DNA from: Oscillospiraceae bacterium | GTDB lineage: Bacteria; Bacillota; Clostridia; Oscillospirales; Oscillospiraceae | Assembly (NCBI GenBank): GCA_016297855.1 | Contig: JAEDFW010000036.1 | Location: 1-15,407 of the forward strand | DNA length: 15,407 bases | Direction: 5' to 3' | In this document: positions 7,325 to 15,318 of the stretch, piece after piece | How the letters are laid out: each line of letters begins with the position of its first letter | How positions within the stretch are numbered: the first letter of the stretch is position 1 | The notes under the pieces: model-generated | Seen by the model: the letters and a program-made list of their open reading frames with translations, nothing else | What the model was told of the DNA's origin: nothing | Databases searched by the model: none | Translations under genes and position numbers: made by a program

Positions 7325-7367
7325 AAAACCGCCTGTCCCGGCAATTGCCGGGGCAGGCGGTTTTTTT
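7325..7367. terminator. Bidirectional terminator between M23 gene and wal operon
   Basis: AAAACCGCCTG (7325-7335) pairs with CAGGCGGTTTT (7354-7364). A second inner stem, CCCGGCAATTGCCGGG (7337-7352), is separated from it by a T-G wobble. T-runs follow on the plus strand (TTTTTTT, 7361-7367), and an A-run at the left end serves the minus strand. It begins two bases after the M23 stop and ends at the YycI-like stop. Confidence 0.92.
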
Positions 7368-8193
7368 ATTCTGCCGCGCGCACCTCGCGCGTGGCACCGT
7401 TTACGAAAAACGCGCCGGTGTCGGTCTCGATACGCCAGCCGGGCACAAAGCGCAGCGTGCCGGCAGCAGTCTCGGTATAGACGTAGCCTTGCTGCACGCG
7501 TTCGATGCGGCTGCCGACCCAGCCCAGCCGGTCCCGACTGTTCAGCAGCGCGATCATCGCGTCCGCGCACGAGATGCACGCATCCTCGCTCACGCGAGTG
7601 ATCGTCTCGCTGCCCGGGAAGAACGTGCCGGAAAGCTGCGTGAGCACGCCATGCGAATAGGAAAGCGTCAGCGCCGCTTCAAAGACTGGCACGCCAAGCA
7701 GACTCTGCTGCGCCGTCAGCGTCTGTTCGGCTTCGCCTGCAGACACCGGCCCGGACAGGCTCCACACCGAATAGCCCATCGCGCGCAGCAGCTTTTGCGC
7801 GTGCTTGCGCACGTCCGGCGCGGCTTCACCGCCCGTCAGCACGGCGTCAAACCCGCCCGTGCGGGAAAATTCGCAATGCCCATCCGGCGAAGCATATGCG
7901 GCGGTGTAGCGTGTCGCGCCGCTTTGCCGTACCGCGCCGCTGCCCAGCAGTGCGGCTGCGGCGGTATCCTCTGCGCCCGCGCCAAGCTCAATGGTATACA
8001 GCGTCACGCTGCGCGGCAAAATCGCGCTGTCGAGCTGCACGTCATAGCCGGCGTACAGCTCGGCGATCTGTGCATGCTGGGCCTGTTCCGCCCGGGACTG
8101 CGACATACGCAGCGGCACGACCAGCGCCAGAAGAAACGCCGCTGTGAGCGCCAGAATCAGAATGATCAGGTTTTTGATTTTGGGCCCGGACAT
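7366..8193 (-). CDS. yycI: YycI-like regulator of WalK
   Basis: The 275-residue product is close to the usual ~280 of YycI. It has a single N-terminal membrane segment (about 8-28) followed by an extracytoplasmic domain. The C-terminal stretch 247-275, with LRFVPGWRIETDTG and FFVNGATREV, matches the PepSY-like end typical of YycI (P-x-W-x-I/V-x-T ... N-A-x-T-G/R-E). In Bacillus, YycH and YycI form a membrane complex with the sensor kinase WalK and modulate its activity. Here the gene is last in the walR-walK-yycH order, which supports the call more than sequence identity does. AGGAGGGG seven nt upstream fixes the ATG at 8191-8193. A 90-nt gap with strong hairpins precedes it, so its level may differ from the upstream genes. 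Confidence 0.75.
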   Translation of the reverse strand: MSGPKIKNLIILILALTAAFLLALVVPLRMSQSRAEQAQHAQIAELYAGYDVQLDSAILPRSVTLYTIELGAGAEDTAAAALLGSGAVRQSGATRYTAAYASPDGHCEFSRTGGFDAVLTGGEAAPDVRKHAQKLLRAMGYSVWSLSGPVSAGEAEQTLTAQQSLLGVPVFEAALTLSYSHGVLTQLSGTFFPGSETITRVSEDACISCADAMIALLNSRDRLGWVGSRIERVQQGYVYTETAAGTLRFVPGWRIETDTGAFFVNGATREVRAAE

Positions 8194-8235
8194 CCCATAT
8201 CCCCTCCTCTTTTCAGCGTGCCGAAACAGCCACCG

Positions 8236-8279
8236 CAGGCCGCAGCCTGTTGCCGAAAACGCCGCGGGCGTTTTCGGCA
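8236..8279 (-). other. Hairpins between yycH-like and yycI-like genes
   Basis: TGCCGAAAACGCC (8251-8263) and its exact complement (8267-8279) form a 13-bp stem with a 3-nt loop. A smaller CAGGC/GCCTG stem (8236-8240 with 8245-8249) sits next to it. In the direction of the operon no T-run follows, so this is not a standard terminator for these genes. The only T-run (8281-8285) is on the plus strand. An RNA stability or processing element between the two genes is a possible role. Confidence 0.6.
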
Positions 8280-8283
8280 GTTT

Positions 8284-9555
8284 TTATGCGCGCCAGCCGG
8301 CCAGCAGAGTCTCCGCCGCCGTGTCAGCGTAGCTTACGGTCAGCGCCGTCCCGGCCGGGATGATTGCGGCGGCCTGCGCGGCAGGCAGAAGCGAGAGCGT
8401 ATCCGTGCTTCTGGCGTAGCTGCGCAGCTGCACGCGCAGGTCAGTGATAGCACTGCCTGCAAACGATACGCTCGCGGCAGGTCCGGTGGATTGCTCGATC
8501 ACGACGCCGCCGAGAACATAGTCAAAACTGCACACCGCACCGTCCTCGGTTGTTTCATATCCGCTCAGATACAGCTGCGCCTCGCTGGTCACATCCTGCG
8601 TGATGCGCGCAAGCAGCGCGCGCGCCGCTTCGATCTGCGCCAGCGCCGTGTCGGCCTCGGCTGCAAAACGTGCCGGCGCATCGGACGCAGCTCGGATCGT
8701 CACCTCGCCGTTCGCCGCGACACGCAGCGTGCAGTCGGTCTCGGACCAGGTGGTGGTACCCTTTGCGTCGGTGTAGTTCGTATCGCCGTAGGGGTTGAAG
8801 CCCAGCTCGGCGGCAAGATTTGTGGTAAAGCGCGCGTCGCACGGATTTTCCGCGGCGGCGGCATGGATTCCGGGAAGCTGCGACGGCAGAAGCGACAGCG
8901 CATCCACGCGCGCAAAGCCGTCCCCTGCCTCAAAAGCGAAACGGCTGCCGTCAGGCGTATAGCTTTCCAATGCGGCGGTAAACGTCTGCGCGGCGAGCGC
9001 CGTATCGCACACCTGCACCGTATCACCCACGAGATACAGCTGCACCGCTTCATCCTGCACCGAGAGGATGAACCAGCGCGCAGGCGCACTTTCGGCGCAC
9101 GCGACGTTCAGCCATGCCGCCAGCACCCCGGCACTCAGTTCGGAAGAATACGAAAATGCAGCCGACGGCGCGCGAAGCGCGTCGTATACACACTGGAGGC
9201 TCGTCGTCTCAAATGTGCCGGCCGTATCCAGCGCCTGCGCGAGCAGCGCGCCCAACGGCTCATACATCAGTTCCAGCGCAGCCTCGTCATAGACCGCGCT
9301 GCACCGGCCGGCCACATTCTGCACCGAGATGGCCAACGGCAGCGCGGCGCTGGGCGCGGGCACGGCGGTGGCTACATAGGTCAGCTCTGCCTCGTTGATG
9401 CCGAACAGCCCGGCAAAGGGCTTGACGGCAGCCGCCAGCCACGGCGTGCCTGTCAGGGTTTTTACCGGCAGCGCCAGAAGCAGCAGCACCAGAATCGCGA
9501 GCGTCAGCAGCGCGATGATGATATCTTTTCCAAGTTCAATGAGCCTGCGGCGCAT
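8284..9555 (-). CDS. yycH: YycH-like membrane protein of the wal operon
   Basis: The 423-residue product has a basic start, one strong membrane segment (about 11-31) and a long Ala-rich extracytoplasmic region without cysteine clusters or enzyme motifs. Length (YycH is about 450), topology and position directly between walK and the yycI-like gene point to YycH, the partner that modulates WalK. Sequence motifs alone would not have given this call, and clostridial members of the family diverge strongly. It could be annotated as hypothetical elsewhere. The start ATG at 9553-9555 is preceded by AAAGGAGG at seven nt. Only 32 nt separate it from walK, so cotranscription is likely. Confidence 0.65.
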   Translation of the reverse strand: MRRRLIELGKDIIIALLTLAILVLLLLALPVKTLTGTPWLAAAVKPFAGLFGINEAELTYVATAVPAPSAALPLAISVQNVAGRCSAVYDEAALELMYEPLGALLAQALDTAGTFETTSLQCVYDALRAPSAAFSYSSELSAGVLAAWLNVACAESAPARWFILSVQDEAVQLYLVGDTVQVCDTALAAQTFTAALESYTPDGSRFAFEAGDGFARVDALSLLPSQLPGIHAAAAENPCDARFTTNLAAELGFNPYGDTNYTDAKGTTTWSETDCTLRVAANGEVTIRAASDAPARFAAEADTALAQIEAARALLARITQDVTSEAQLYLSGYETTEDGAVCSFDYVLGGVVIEQSTGPAASVSFAGSAITDLRVQLRSYARSTDTLSLLPAAQAAAIIPAGTALTVSYADTAAETLLAGWRA

Positions 9556-9587
9556 GGCGCTGCCTCCTTTCTGCGCGGCGGTTTGGT

Positions 9588-11333
9588 TCAGTTGGCGGCG
9601 GGCAGCGTGATGACCACGTCCGTTCCCTCGCCGTAGACGGAATCGATGTGGATATCGCCCTTGTGCTGCTGCAGGATCTCGCGGGCGATGGAAAGGCCCA
9701 GACCCGTGCCGCCGGACTCACGCGAGCGCGCCTTATCCACGCGGTAGAACCGCTCGAACAGCCGCGGCAGATCCTTTTCCGGGATGCCGATGCCGTTGTC
9801 GGTCACGCGCACATAGACGGTTTTCTTGCCCGAACCGGCGTGGATTTCGATGTTTCCGCCGTCGGGCGTGTATTTGATGGCGTTCGAGACGATGTTCATG
9901 ACGACCTGCTCGATGCGCTCACGGTCGCCGTTCACCTCAGGGATGTTGTCCTCGCAGGTAAAGGTGATCGTGTGGTGATGGTTCTGCTCGGCGTTGAGCC
10001 GCGCAGCCTCATATACATTCTGCACGGCCTTGGCAAAGGAGAAGCGGCTGATGTTCATCTCCATCTTGCCGTAGTCGATCTTGCTGAGCGTGAGAAGATC
10101 CTGCACGATGCGCGTCATGCGGTCGGCCTCATTGATAATCACGCCGAGGAAGTTGGTGCGCAGCTCCGGCGGCAGATCGTCTCCGGCGGAGACGATCGTT
10201 TCGGCGTAGGATTTGATGTTGGTCAGCGGCGTGCGCAGCTCGTGCGAGACGTTGGCCACGAATTCTCTGCGTGACTGCTCGCTCTTGCGCTGCTCGGTCA
10301 CGTCGTGGATGACGACCAGAACGCCGCCCTGCGTCTGATCCGAGGAAAACGGCGCGAGAAACAGTTCCAGCTCCCGTTCGCCCACGGTTTTCTGCCGTTC
10401 GATATACTGCGGCCGCTTGAGCGTGAGCAGGGTGTCAAGCTCTGCTTCCTCGCCGAAGATCTCATCGAACGTTGTCGCGGGGTCCAGCTGCCGCGAGAGC
10501 ATCTGCGTCGCAGCGGGGTTGGAGTGGATCACGGTGCCCGCAGCCGAGAAGGCCACCACGCCGTCGGTCATGTGCAGAAAGAGCGTCGAGAGCTTGTTTC
10601 GCTCATTCTCAGCCTCGGAGATGGTATCCTGCAGGACCTGCGCCATGTGGTTGAAGTTGCGCGTCAGAACGCCGATCTCGTCGTGACTTGCCGCATCCAG
10701 CCGCTGTTCAAAATCGCCCGCTGCAACCTGCCGTGTGCCGCGCGTCAGCGCGCGCAGCGGTGTAATGAGGATCTGCGCCAGCAGAACCGACAGCACCAGA
10801 CAGATCACGAGTCCCAGCGCCAGCGCTTTGATGATGATGGTCAGAACCTCGTTCGTCAGCGCGTCAACGGTGGCCTTGGCGTCGAGAATATAGACGATAT
10901 AGCGCTGCGCGCCCATCTCGATGGGCACGGCGAGATCCATCGTGCTGCTGCTGATGGAGCTGTCCTGCCCCACTTCGCCGTTCATGGCCTTGAGCAGGTT
11001 GGCGCTCATGGCCACGGCCTGCTCACCGTTGGAGCTTGCCATGACTGCGCCTGTCTCATCGAGCACATAGACGTTGCGGTTGGAGATGTCGATGCCAAGA
11101 CCCGCCTGCGCCATGAGCAGCTCCTTCATCCGCTCAGGCGCGTCGGTCTCATTTGCGGCGATGCGCTGCAGCTCGGAGATGAACTCCGGCGAGAAGGTCT
11201 GGTTCATCTGTACATAAAATTCAGAGATGTAGAAGTTGCCGACGCCGTTGATCAAAAACGCGCCGACGACGCTCATCAAAGCCAGGATCAAAATGACCAT
11301 GATCATGACCAGTTTCATACGAAGCGAGCGCAT
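9588..11333 (-). CDS. walK: Sensor histidine kinase WalK (YycG)
   Basis: The 581-residue membrane kinase has the full WalK layout. TM1 is about 8-29, followed by an extracytoplasmic sensor domain (30-165), TM2 (166-190), HAMP (190-243), PAS (about 245-350), a HisKA domain with phospho-acceptor His364 in NVSHELRTPL, and a HATPase domain. In the last, the N-box NIVSNAIKYTP (Asn484), DNGIGIP, LFERFYR and GGTGLGLSIA are all intact. WalK phosphorylates WalR and in Bacillota controls wall hydrolases and growth-linked wall remodelling; it is often essential. The start is set by AAAGGAGG seven nt before the ATG at 11331-11333. It lies 25 nt after walR and 32 nt before the yycH-like gene. A generic PhoR/VicK-type kinase is the alternative, but the pairing with yycH/yycI-like genes favours WalK. 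Confidence 0.93.
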   Translation of the reverse strand: MRSLRMKLVMIMVILILALMSVVGAFLINGVGNFYISEFYVQMNQTFSPEFISELQRIAANETDAPERMKELLMAQAGLGIDISNRNVYVLDETGAVMASSNGEQAVAMSANLLKAMNGEVGQDSSISSSTMDLAVPIEMGAQRYIVYILDAKATVDALTNEVLTIIIKALALGLVICLVLSVLLAQILITPLRALTRGTRQVAAGDFEQRLDAASHDEIGVLTRNFNHMAQVLQDTISEAENERNKLSTLFLHMTDGVVAFSAAGTVIHSNPAATQMLSRQLDPATTFDEIFGEEAELDTLLTLKRPQYIERQKTVGERELELFLAPFSSDQTQGGVLVVIHDVTEQRKSEQSRREFVANVSHELRTPLTNIKSYAETIVSAGDDLPPELRTNFLGVIINEADRMTRIVQDLLTLSKIDYGKMEMNISRFSFAKAVQNVYEAARLNAEQNHHHTITFTCEDNIPEVNGDRERIEQVVMNIVSNAIKYTPDGGNIEIHAGSGKKTVYVRVTDNGIGIPEKDLPRLFERFYRVDKARSRESGGTGLGLSIAREILQQHKGDIHIDSVYGEGTDVVITLPAAN

Positions 11334-11358
11334 CCGGCCGCCTCCTTTCGCGCAAAAG

Positions 11359-12063
11359 TTACTCCGCGAAGTAATAGCCCACGCCGCGTTTGGTCATGAT
11401 GAGCGCGGGCTTGCCGGGGTCGTCCTCGATTTTCTCGCGCAGGCGGCGGATGGTGACATCCACGGTGCGCATGTCGCCGAAATACGCATAGTTCCACACC
11501 TTCTGCATCAGTTCCTCGCGCGAGAAAACCACGCCGCGCGCGGTGATGAGATGGTGCAGAAGATCGTACTCCTTCTGGGTCAGCTCCACAGGGCTGCCGT
11601 TTTTTGTCACCGTGAACGTCACGGGGTTGACCGTCAGGCTGCCCGCCGTGATGAGGCTGCCCGCGCCGGCCGACGCGCCGTAGCTGAAATTGCGCCTGCG
11701 GATATTGGCCTTGACTCTCGCCATCAGCTCGCGCATGGAGAAGGGCTTGGTCATGTAGTCGTCTGCGCCTGCTTCGAGCCCAAAGACCTTGTCAGTCTCT
11801 TCCTCTCTGGCAGTCAGCATGATGATGGGCACCGCGCTGCCGCCGTCACGAAGCGCCGTGCAGATTTCAAAGCCGTTCATTTTGGGAAGCATCACGTCGA
11901 GCAGAATGAGATCGGGGTCCTTTGTGCGCGCCAGCTCCAGACCCGTCTCGCCGTCGAGCGCTTCGAGCGTGTCATAGCCCTCGCGCATGAGGTTGAATTT
12001 GATGATATCGACGATCGCACGCTCATCCTCGACGATCAGGATGGTCTTTTTTGTCTGTTCCAT
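11359..12063 (-). CDS. walR: Response regulator WalR (YycF), OmpR family
   Basis: The 234-residue protein has an N-terminal receiver domain with acidic pocket Glu12-Asp13, phospho-acceptor Asp56 (LLDVMLP), Thr84 and Lys106 (KPF). Its C-terminal winged-helix DNA-binding domain (about 135-234) includes LTQKEYDLLHHL, SREELMQKVW and the recognition region RTVDVTIRRLREKIE, ending KRGVGYYF. It is phosphorylated by WalK and activates or represses cell-wall hydrolase genes in the cytoplasm. The ATG at 12061-12063 has AAGGAGGG six nt upstream. The gene starts 12 nt after the methyltransferase stop codon, so its transcription depends at least partly on the promoter ahead of that gene. Confidence 0.95.
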   Translation of the reverse strand: MEQTKKTILIVEDERAIVDIIKFNLMREGYDTLEALDGETGLELARTKDPDLILLDVMLPKMNGFEICTALRDGGSAVPIIMLTAREEETDKVFGLEAGADDYMTKPFSMRELMARVKANIRRRNFSYGASAGAGSLITAGSLTVNPVTFTVTKNGSPVELTQKEYDLLHHLITARGVVFSREELMQKVWNYAYFGDMRTVDVTIRRLREKIEDDPGKPALIMTKRGVGYYFAE

Positions 12064-12075
12064 CGATAGCCCTCC

Positions 12076-13416
12076 TTAACCATTGCGGCGCCGCAGCGCC
12101 TTGGGATAGTGATTTTTGAGCTGTCCGTCTGCGCCCTTGACCCAGCCGAGGCTGAGTCCGTCCACCCGCACAAGCGTCCAGCCGGCCTGTTCGCCCGGAA
12201 TGGCCTCGCCTGCAAGATACCGGGCGGTTTCCTGCGCGCTTTCGGCAAAATCCGCTGTCCGCACCGCCGTTTTCAGCCAAAGCGCCCACGCGTGCGCAGG
12301 CTCAAAGCGCCCTTTTTTGCTCTCGCCCAGCCGCAGGCCCGCGCGCAGAACCTTGAGCCCTGCCAGCTGCGGAAGCGCCTGCGGCGCAAGATACACAGTC
12401 GGCCCGAAGCATACGGGCGTACCCTCCGGGATTGCCGCGCCGGCATCCTTTGCAAAGTCCAAAAGTTCCCGCGGCAGCTTCGCGCCCCGCTCGTACGGCA
12501 CATCCGCAGGAGCAGCATCGCCCGCGCGGCGCAAAACGGCGGCGTAATGCCCCTCGCCGGCAAGTAGGTGCGGCCACAGCCGGAACGTGTGTTCCAGTCC
12601 CGGCGCAGGATCGTCGATCCAGTCCGGCCGCCCCGGCGCAAACGGCGTTCCGGGAACGGTCTCAATCGAGAAATCCGGATGCGCGCGCAAAAACGCGCTC
12701 ACCGTGCCCTCATTTTCCTCGGGCGAGAAGGTACACGTCGAGTAGACCAGCCTGCCGCCCGGGCGCAGCATCTGCGCCGCGCTGTGCAGAATCTCCAGCT
12801 GCCGCGCCGCGCACATTGCCGGCGTGTCCGGCGTCCATTCTTCGGCTGCAATCGGCTCCTTGCGGAACATTCCCTCGCCCGAGCAGGGCGCGTCGACCAG
12901 AATTTTGTCGAAGAAACCGGCAAACCGCTCAGCCAGCCTTGCCGGATGCTCGTTTAAAACCAGTGCGTTTGCAATTCCCATCCGCTCAATGTTCGACGAT
13001 AAAATCTGCGCGCGCTTGCCGTTAATCTCGTTGCAGACAAGAAGCCCCCGCCCAGCCATTTCGCTGGCCAGCTGTGTGCTTTTACCGCCCGGCGCGGCGC
13101 ACAGGTCGAGCACACGTTCCCCCGGCTGCGCGTTCAGAAGCCCAACGGGCGCCATCGCGCTCGGCTCCTGCAGGTAATAAAGTCCCGCGTCGTGATACGC
13201 GCACAGGCCCGGACGCGTGTCCGGGGCATAATAATAGCCGTCTTTCGCCCATGGCACGGGCGTCAGGTCGAAGCGCGTCAGATCGGGCGGCGCATCCGTT
13301 TTGAGGCGGTTGATCCGCAGCGCGGTATGCCGCGGCGCGTCGTAGCAAGCGGCGAACGCGTCGTATTGTTCGAGCAGAAGCCGTTGCATCCGCGCGATGA
13401 ATTCTGCCGGCAGCAT
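12076..13416 (-). CDS. RsmF/NSUN-type rRNA (cytosine-5) methyltransferase
   Basis: The 446-residue enzyme has the RsmB/RsmF (NOL1/NOP2/sun) fold. An N-terminal RNA-binding portion (1-95) is followed by a Rossmann methyltransferase core with SAM motif DLCAAPGGKST (104-114). The motif-IV cysteine is Cys178 in DAPCSGEGMFRK and the motif-VI nucleophile Cys228 in YSTCTFSPEENE. A C-terminal RsmF-like domain plus PUA-like end (about 290-446) completes it. Members methylate cytosine C5 in 16S rRNA; which position cannot be told from here. The start ATG at 13414-13416 has AAAGGAGG seven nt upstream, and an out-of-frame ATG lies four bases before it. It is the first gene after the promoter at 13446 and runs into walR with a 12-nt gap. 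Confidence 0.92.
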   Translation of the reverse strand: MLPAEFIARMQRLLLEQYDAFAACYDAPRHTALRINRLKTDAPPDLTRFDLTPVPWAKDGYYYAPDTRPGLCAYHDAGLYYLQEPSAMAPVGLLNAQPGERVLDLCAAPGGKSTQLASEMAGRGLLVCNEINGKRAQILSSNIERMGIANALVLNEHPARLAERFAGFFDKILVDAPCSGEGMFRKEPIAAEEWTPDTPAMCAARQLEILHSAAQMLRPGGRLVYSTCTFSPEENEGTVSAFLRAHPDFSIETVPGTPFAPGRPDWIDDPAPGLEHTFRLWPHLLAGEGHYAAVLRRAGDAAPADVPYERGAKLPRELLDFAKDAGAAIPEGTPVCFGPTVYLAPQALPQLAGLKVLRAGLRLGESKKGRFEPAHAWALWLKTAVRTADFAESAQETARYLAGEAIPGEQAGWTLVRVDGLSLGWVKGADGQLKNHYPKALRRRNG

Positions 13417-13445
13417 CCATCCGCCTCCTTTGCGCAGTTTTTCTT

Positions 13446-13474
13446 ATTATATTGTATTTTGCGCCAAATGAAAA
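13446..13474 (-). promoter_or_regulatory. Promoter of the methyltransferase-walRK operon
   Basis: On the minus strand TTTTCA (13469-13474) and a perfect TATAAT (13446-13451) are 17 nt apart. An overlapping alternative is TTGCCC (13475-13480) with TACAAT (13451-13456) at 18 nt. The start codon is about 30 nt downstream. It follows directly after the terminator of the phage-tail-like gene, so it is probably the main promoter for all five genes to the left. Confidence 0.75.
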
Positions 13475-13501
13475 GGGCAAACTTTTCCCTTCTGCAAACG
13501 C

Positions 13502-13529
13502 AAAAAAACCGGCCCCTTTTGGGGCCGGT
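13502..13529 (-). terminator. Intrinsic terminator of the phage-tail-like gene
   Basis: ACCGGCCCC (13508-13516) and GGGGCCGGT (13521-13529) form a 9-bp stem with a TTTT loop. On the minus strand it is followed by seven T (13502-13508). It starts five nt after the stop codon of the 319-residue gene. Confidence 0.92.
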
Positions 13530-13534
13530 CAGGG

Positions 13535-14494
13535 TTACAGGATTGCGGCGCTGTAGCCGTAGACGATGCTGTCGGCGTCGGGCAGGCCTATGCGCAGCTC
13601 CAGATCCGCGTTTGCTGTGATGGAAAACAGGTAGCTGCGCAGCGTGCACGCCGCGCCGGTCTGGCTCGCTGCCGCCTGCGTGCGGTAGACATCGGCAACA
13701 TTCCAGCTGCCGCCGTCGAGCCGGTATTCCACCGTGCAGGCCGTTCCGCCGGTATAGACGTTCAGATGTATCTGCCGGCGGCCTTGGGACAGATGCTGCA
13801 CGGGAGAAATCAGCCAGCCGGAGGTGTAGATGAGCGGCGTCGCTGTAATTGTCGCGCTCGAAATATGCCTGAGTGTGCTATAGGTAGTTTTGAAATACAG
13901 GTCGTAAGTCTTATTCGGGTCAAGAACAAAACCATCGAAGGTATAGGTGAATTCTGACTGCGAGGTGTTAATGTCAGTTTTTACATACTCGTCTGATTCT
14001 GCCACCAGTGTGCCACCGCAGTATAGCAGGATCTGGTCGGTGAACGAACTATATGCACCTGTGGTCATCGTGACCGTCACGCTCGACAAAGCGCCAAAGC
14101 CGGACGGCTTTATCGTCCAGATCTTTCTGGGAGAGTTCGAGGATGATACGCTAATGTTAGTGCCATCCGAATTTCGTATGTTCTCCGTCACGCCGGAGTA
14201 GCCAGAGGCGAGCAGATGCGCGCCGGCGGAGGAAAACATGAGCTGGGAATACGCCGCAGCGTCTTTGACCCGGGTCAGATCGGCCGCCATAACATCCTGT
14301 GCGAAGCTGATATCCTGTCCTGCGTGGCGGCTGTGCAGAAGCAGGCCCGCCGCATTGATGCCTGCCGCGTTGGCGCGCGCAAGCGCCTGCGCGCCGACGG
14401 TGTCGAGCTGTGTGAAATTCTCATTCATTTGCGTGAGGCTGACAGGGTCGCTCTCGACCCAGGTGTACAGCCCAAGTTGTTCCGTTCTGGTCAT
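13535..14494 (-). CDS. Phage-tail-like protein of unknown function
   Basis: The 319-residue product starts MTRTEQLGLYTWVESDP, then LTQMNENFTQLD. The TE-x-LGL..W...D......NENF..LD pattern is typical for the N-terminus of short tail- or baseplate-associated proteins in gut Bacillota phages and their domesticated relatives. Residues ~20-95 are predicted mostly helical and Ala-rich. The rest (~100-319) is rich in Ser, Thr, Tyr and Gly and looks beta-structured, perhaps a carbohydrate-binding or receptor-binding part. No signal peptide, enzyme motif or phage neighbour is visible. CAGGAGGG five nt before the ATG at 14492-14494 decides the start; an upstream ATG at 14530 would add 12 residues from the leader. 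The segment encoding roughly residues 110-212 is markedly AT-richer than both ends. It could be a phage remnant or a surface protein. Confidence 0.8.
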   Translation of the reverse strand: MTRTEQLGLYTWVESDPVSLTQMNENFTQLDTVGAQALARANAAGINAAGLLLHSRHAGQDISFAQDVMAADLTRVKDAAAYSQLMFSSAGAHLLASGYSGVTENIRNSDGTNISVSSSNSPRKIWTIKPSGFGALSSVTVTMTTGAYSSFTDQILLYCGGTLVAESDEYVKTDINTSQSEFTYTFDGFVLDPNKTYDLYFKTTYSTLRHISSATITATPLIYTSGWLISPVQHLSQGRRQIHLNVYTGGTACTVEYRLDGGSWNVADVYRTQAAASQTGAACTLRSYLFSITANADLELRIGLPDADSIVYGYSAAIL

Positions 14495-14499
14495 AATAA

Positions 14500-14507
14500 C
14501 CCTCCTG
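14500..14507 (-). promoter_or_regulatory. Ribosome binding site that places the phage-tail-like gene start
   Basis: On the minus strand CAGGAGGG lies five nt before the ATG at 14494. A small GGATGC/GCATCC hairpin (14517-14532) sits in the leader and overlaps the upstream ATG, arguing against that start. Confidence 0.8.
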
Positions 14508-14545
14508 TTCGTATTTGGATGCACGCGCATCCTTCACAAACAGGG

Positions 14546-14577
14546 ACAAATAAAGCCCGGATTGCACGAATCCGGGC
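14546..14577 (-). terminator. Intrinsic terminator of the SDR gene
   Basis: GCCCGGATT (14555-14563) and AATCCGGGC (14569-14577) form a 9-bp stem with a 5-nt loop. On the minus strand it is followed by TTTATTTGT, an imperfect T-tract. It lies 12 nt after the SDR stop codon and about 50 nt before the start of the next gene. Confidence 0.8.
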
Positions 14578-14589
14578 AACTGTTTCCAA

Positions 14590-15288
14590 TCAGGTGATGA
14601 CAAATCCACCGTTCACACCGAGAATCTGGCCCGTGACGAACGGCGCATCCGCCAGATACGCGACGGCCTGTGCGATATCGGTCGCCGTGCCGAGACGCTC
14701 GATGGGGGTTTCCTCACGCAAAGACTCCAGCACCTCAGACGCGATACCTGAGCACATATCGGTCTGAATGACGCCCGGCGCGACGGCGTTCACGCGGATG
14801 TGCGACGGTCCAAGCTCCTTGGCCAGCGCCTTGGTGAACGCAATGAGCGCGCCCTTGGTGGCGGAGTACGCCGCCTCGCACGACGCACCGACCTGACCCC
14901 ACATGGACGATACATTCACGATCGCACCCGACTGGCGCTCCAGCATCGACGGCAGCGCTGCGCGGATGCAGTAAAACGCGCCGTCGACGTTTACGGCGAA
15001 GATGCGCCGCCATTCATCCGGCGTGATCTGCGAAATGAGGCCGTAGTGGCAGATGCCGGCGTTGTTGACGAGCACGTCAACCGGGCCAATCTCAGAAAAC
15101 GCGCGGCTCACGGCCCGCGCATCTGCCACGTCGCAGCAGATGGCGCGCGCGCCGGTCTCGCGCGAGACTACCTGCGCGGCTTCGTGTTCTTTTTCATACA
15201 AAAAGCTGACAGTATCGCCGCGCGCGGCGTACAGACGAACGGTGGCTGCGCCGATGCCGCGCGAGCCGCCGGTGATGACGATGTTCAT
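14590..15288 (-). CDS. SDR-family reductase (FabG-like)
   Basis: The 232-residue protein is a classical short-chain dehydrogenase/reductase. It has a nucleotide-binding TGGSRGIG (6-13), NNAG (75-78), Asn100, catalytic Ser128, Tyr141 and Lys145 (YSATK), and PGVIQTDM after the active site. It should use NAD(P)H in the cytoplasm to reduce a keto group or oxidise an alcohol. FabG (3-oxoacyl-ACP reductase) is the default family name, but no fatty-acid genes adjoin it. Clostridia also carry a shorter FabG relative (YmfI type) that reduces 5-aminopentanone on elongation factor P, so this is a fair alternative. The start ATG at 15286-15288 has GGAGGT six nt upstream. It sits between two terminators, with only 30 nt between its start and the upstream one. 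Confidence 0.92.
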   Translation of the reverse strand: MNIVITGGSRGIGAATVRLYAARGDTVSFLYEKEHEAAQVVSRETGARAICCDVADARAVSRAFSEIGPVDVLVNNAGICHYGLISQITPDEWRRIFAVNVDGAFYCIRAALPSMLERQSGAIVNVSSMWGQVGASCEAAYSATKGALIAFTKALAKELGPSHIRVNAVAPGVIQTDMCSGIASEVLESLREETPIERLGTATDIAQAVAYLADAPFVTGQILGVNGGFVIT

Positions 15289-15318
15289 GCTGTTACCTCC
15301 GGAATGTTTTGAAAAAGG

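Noticed and set aside
7093..9636. Very long open frame on the plus strand across the yycI- and yycH-like genes
   Set aside because: It is rich in Arg, His, Gln and Ala as expected for antisense of GC-rich coding DNA, has no ribosome binding site and overlaps the M23 gene and a terminator. The minus-strand genes have good start signals and operon context.
13535..14494. Target gene of a diversity-generating retroelement
   Set aside because: No reverse transcriptase, template repeat or accessory gene is visible in the window, and the composition shift lies in the middle of the gene, not at the C-terminal end.
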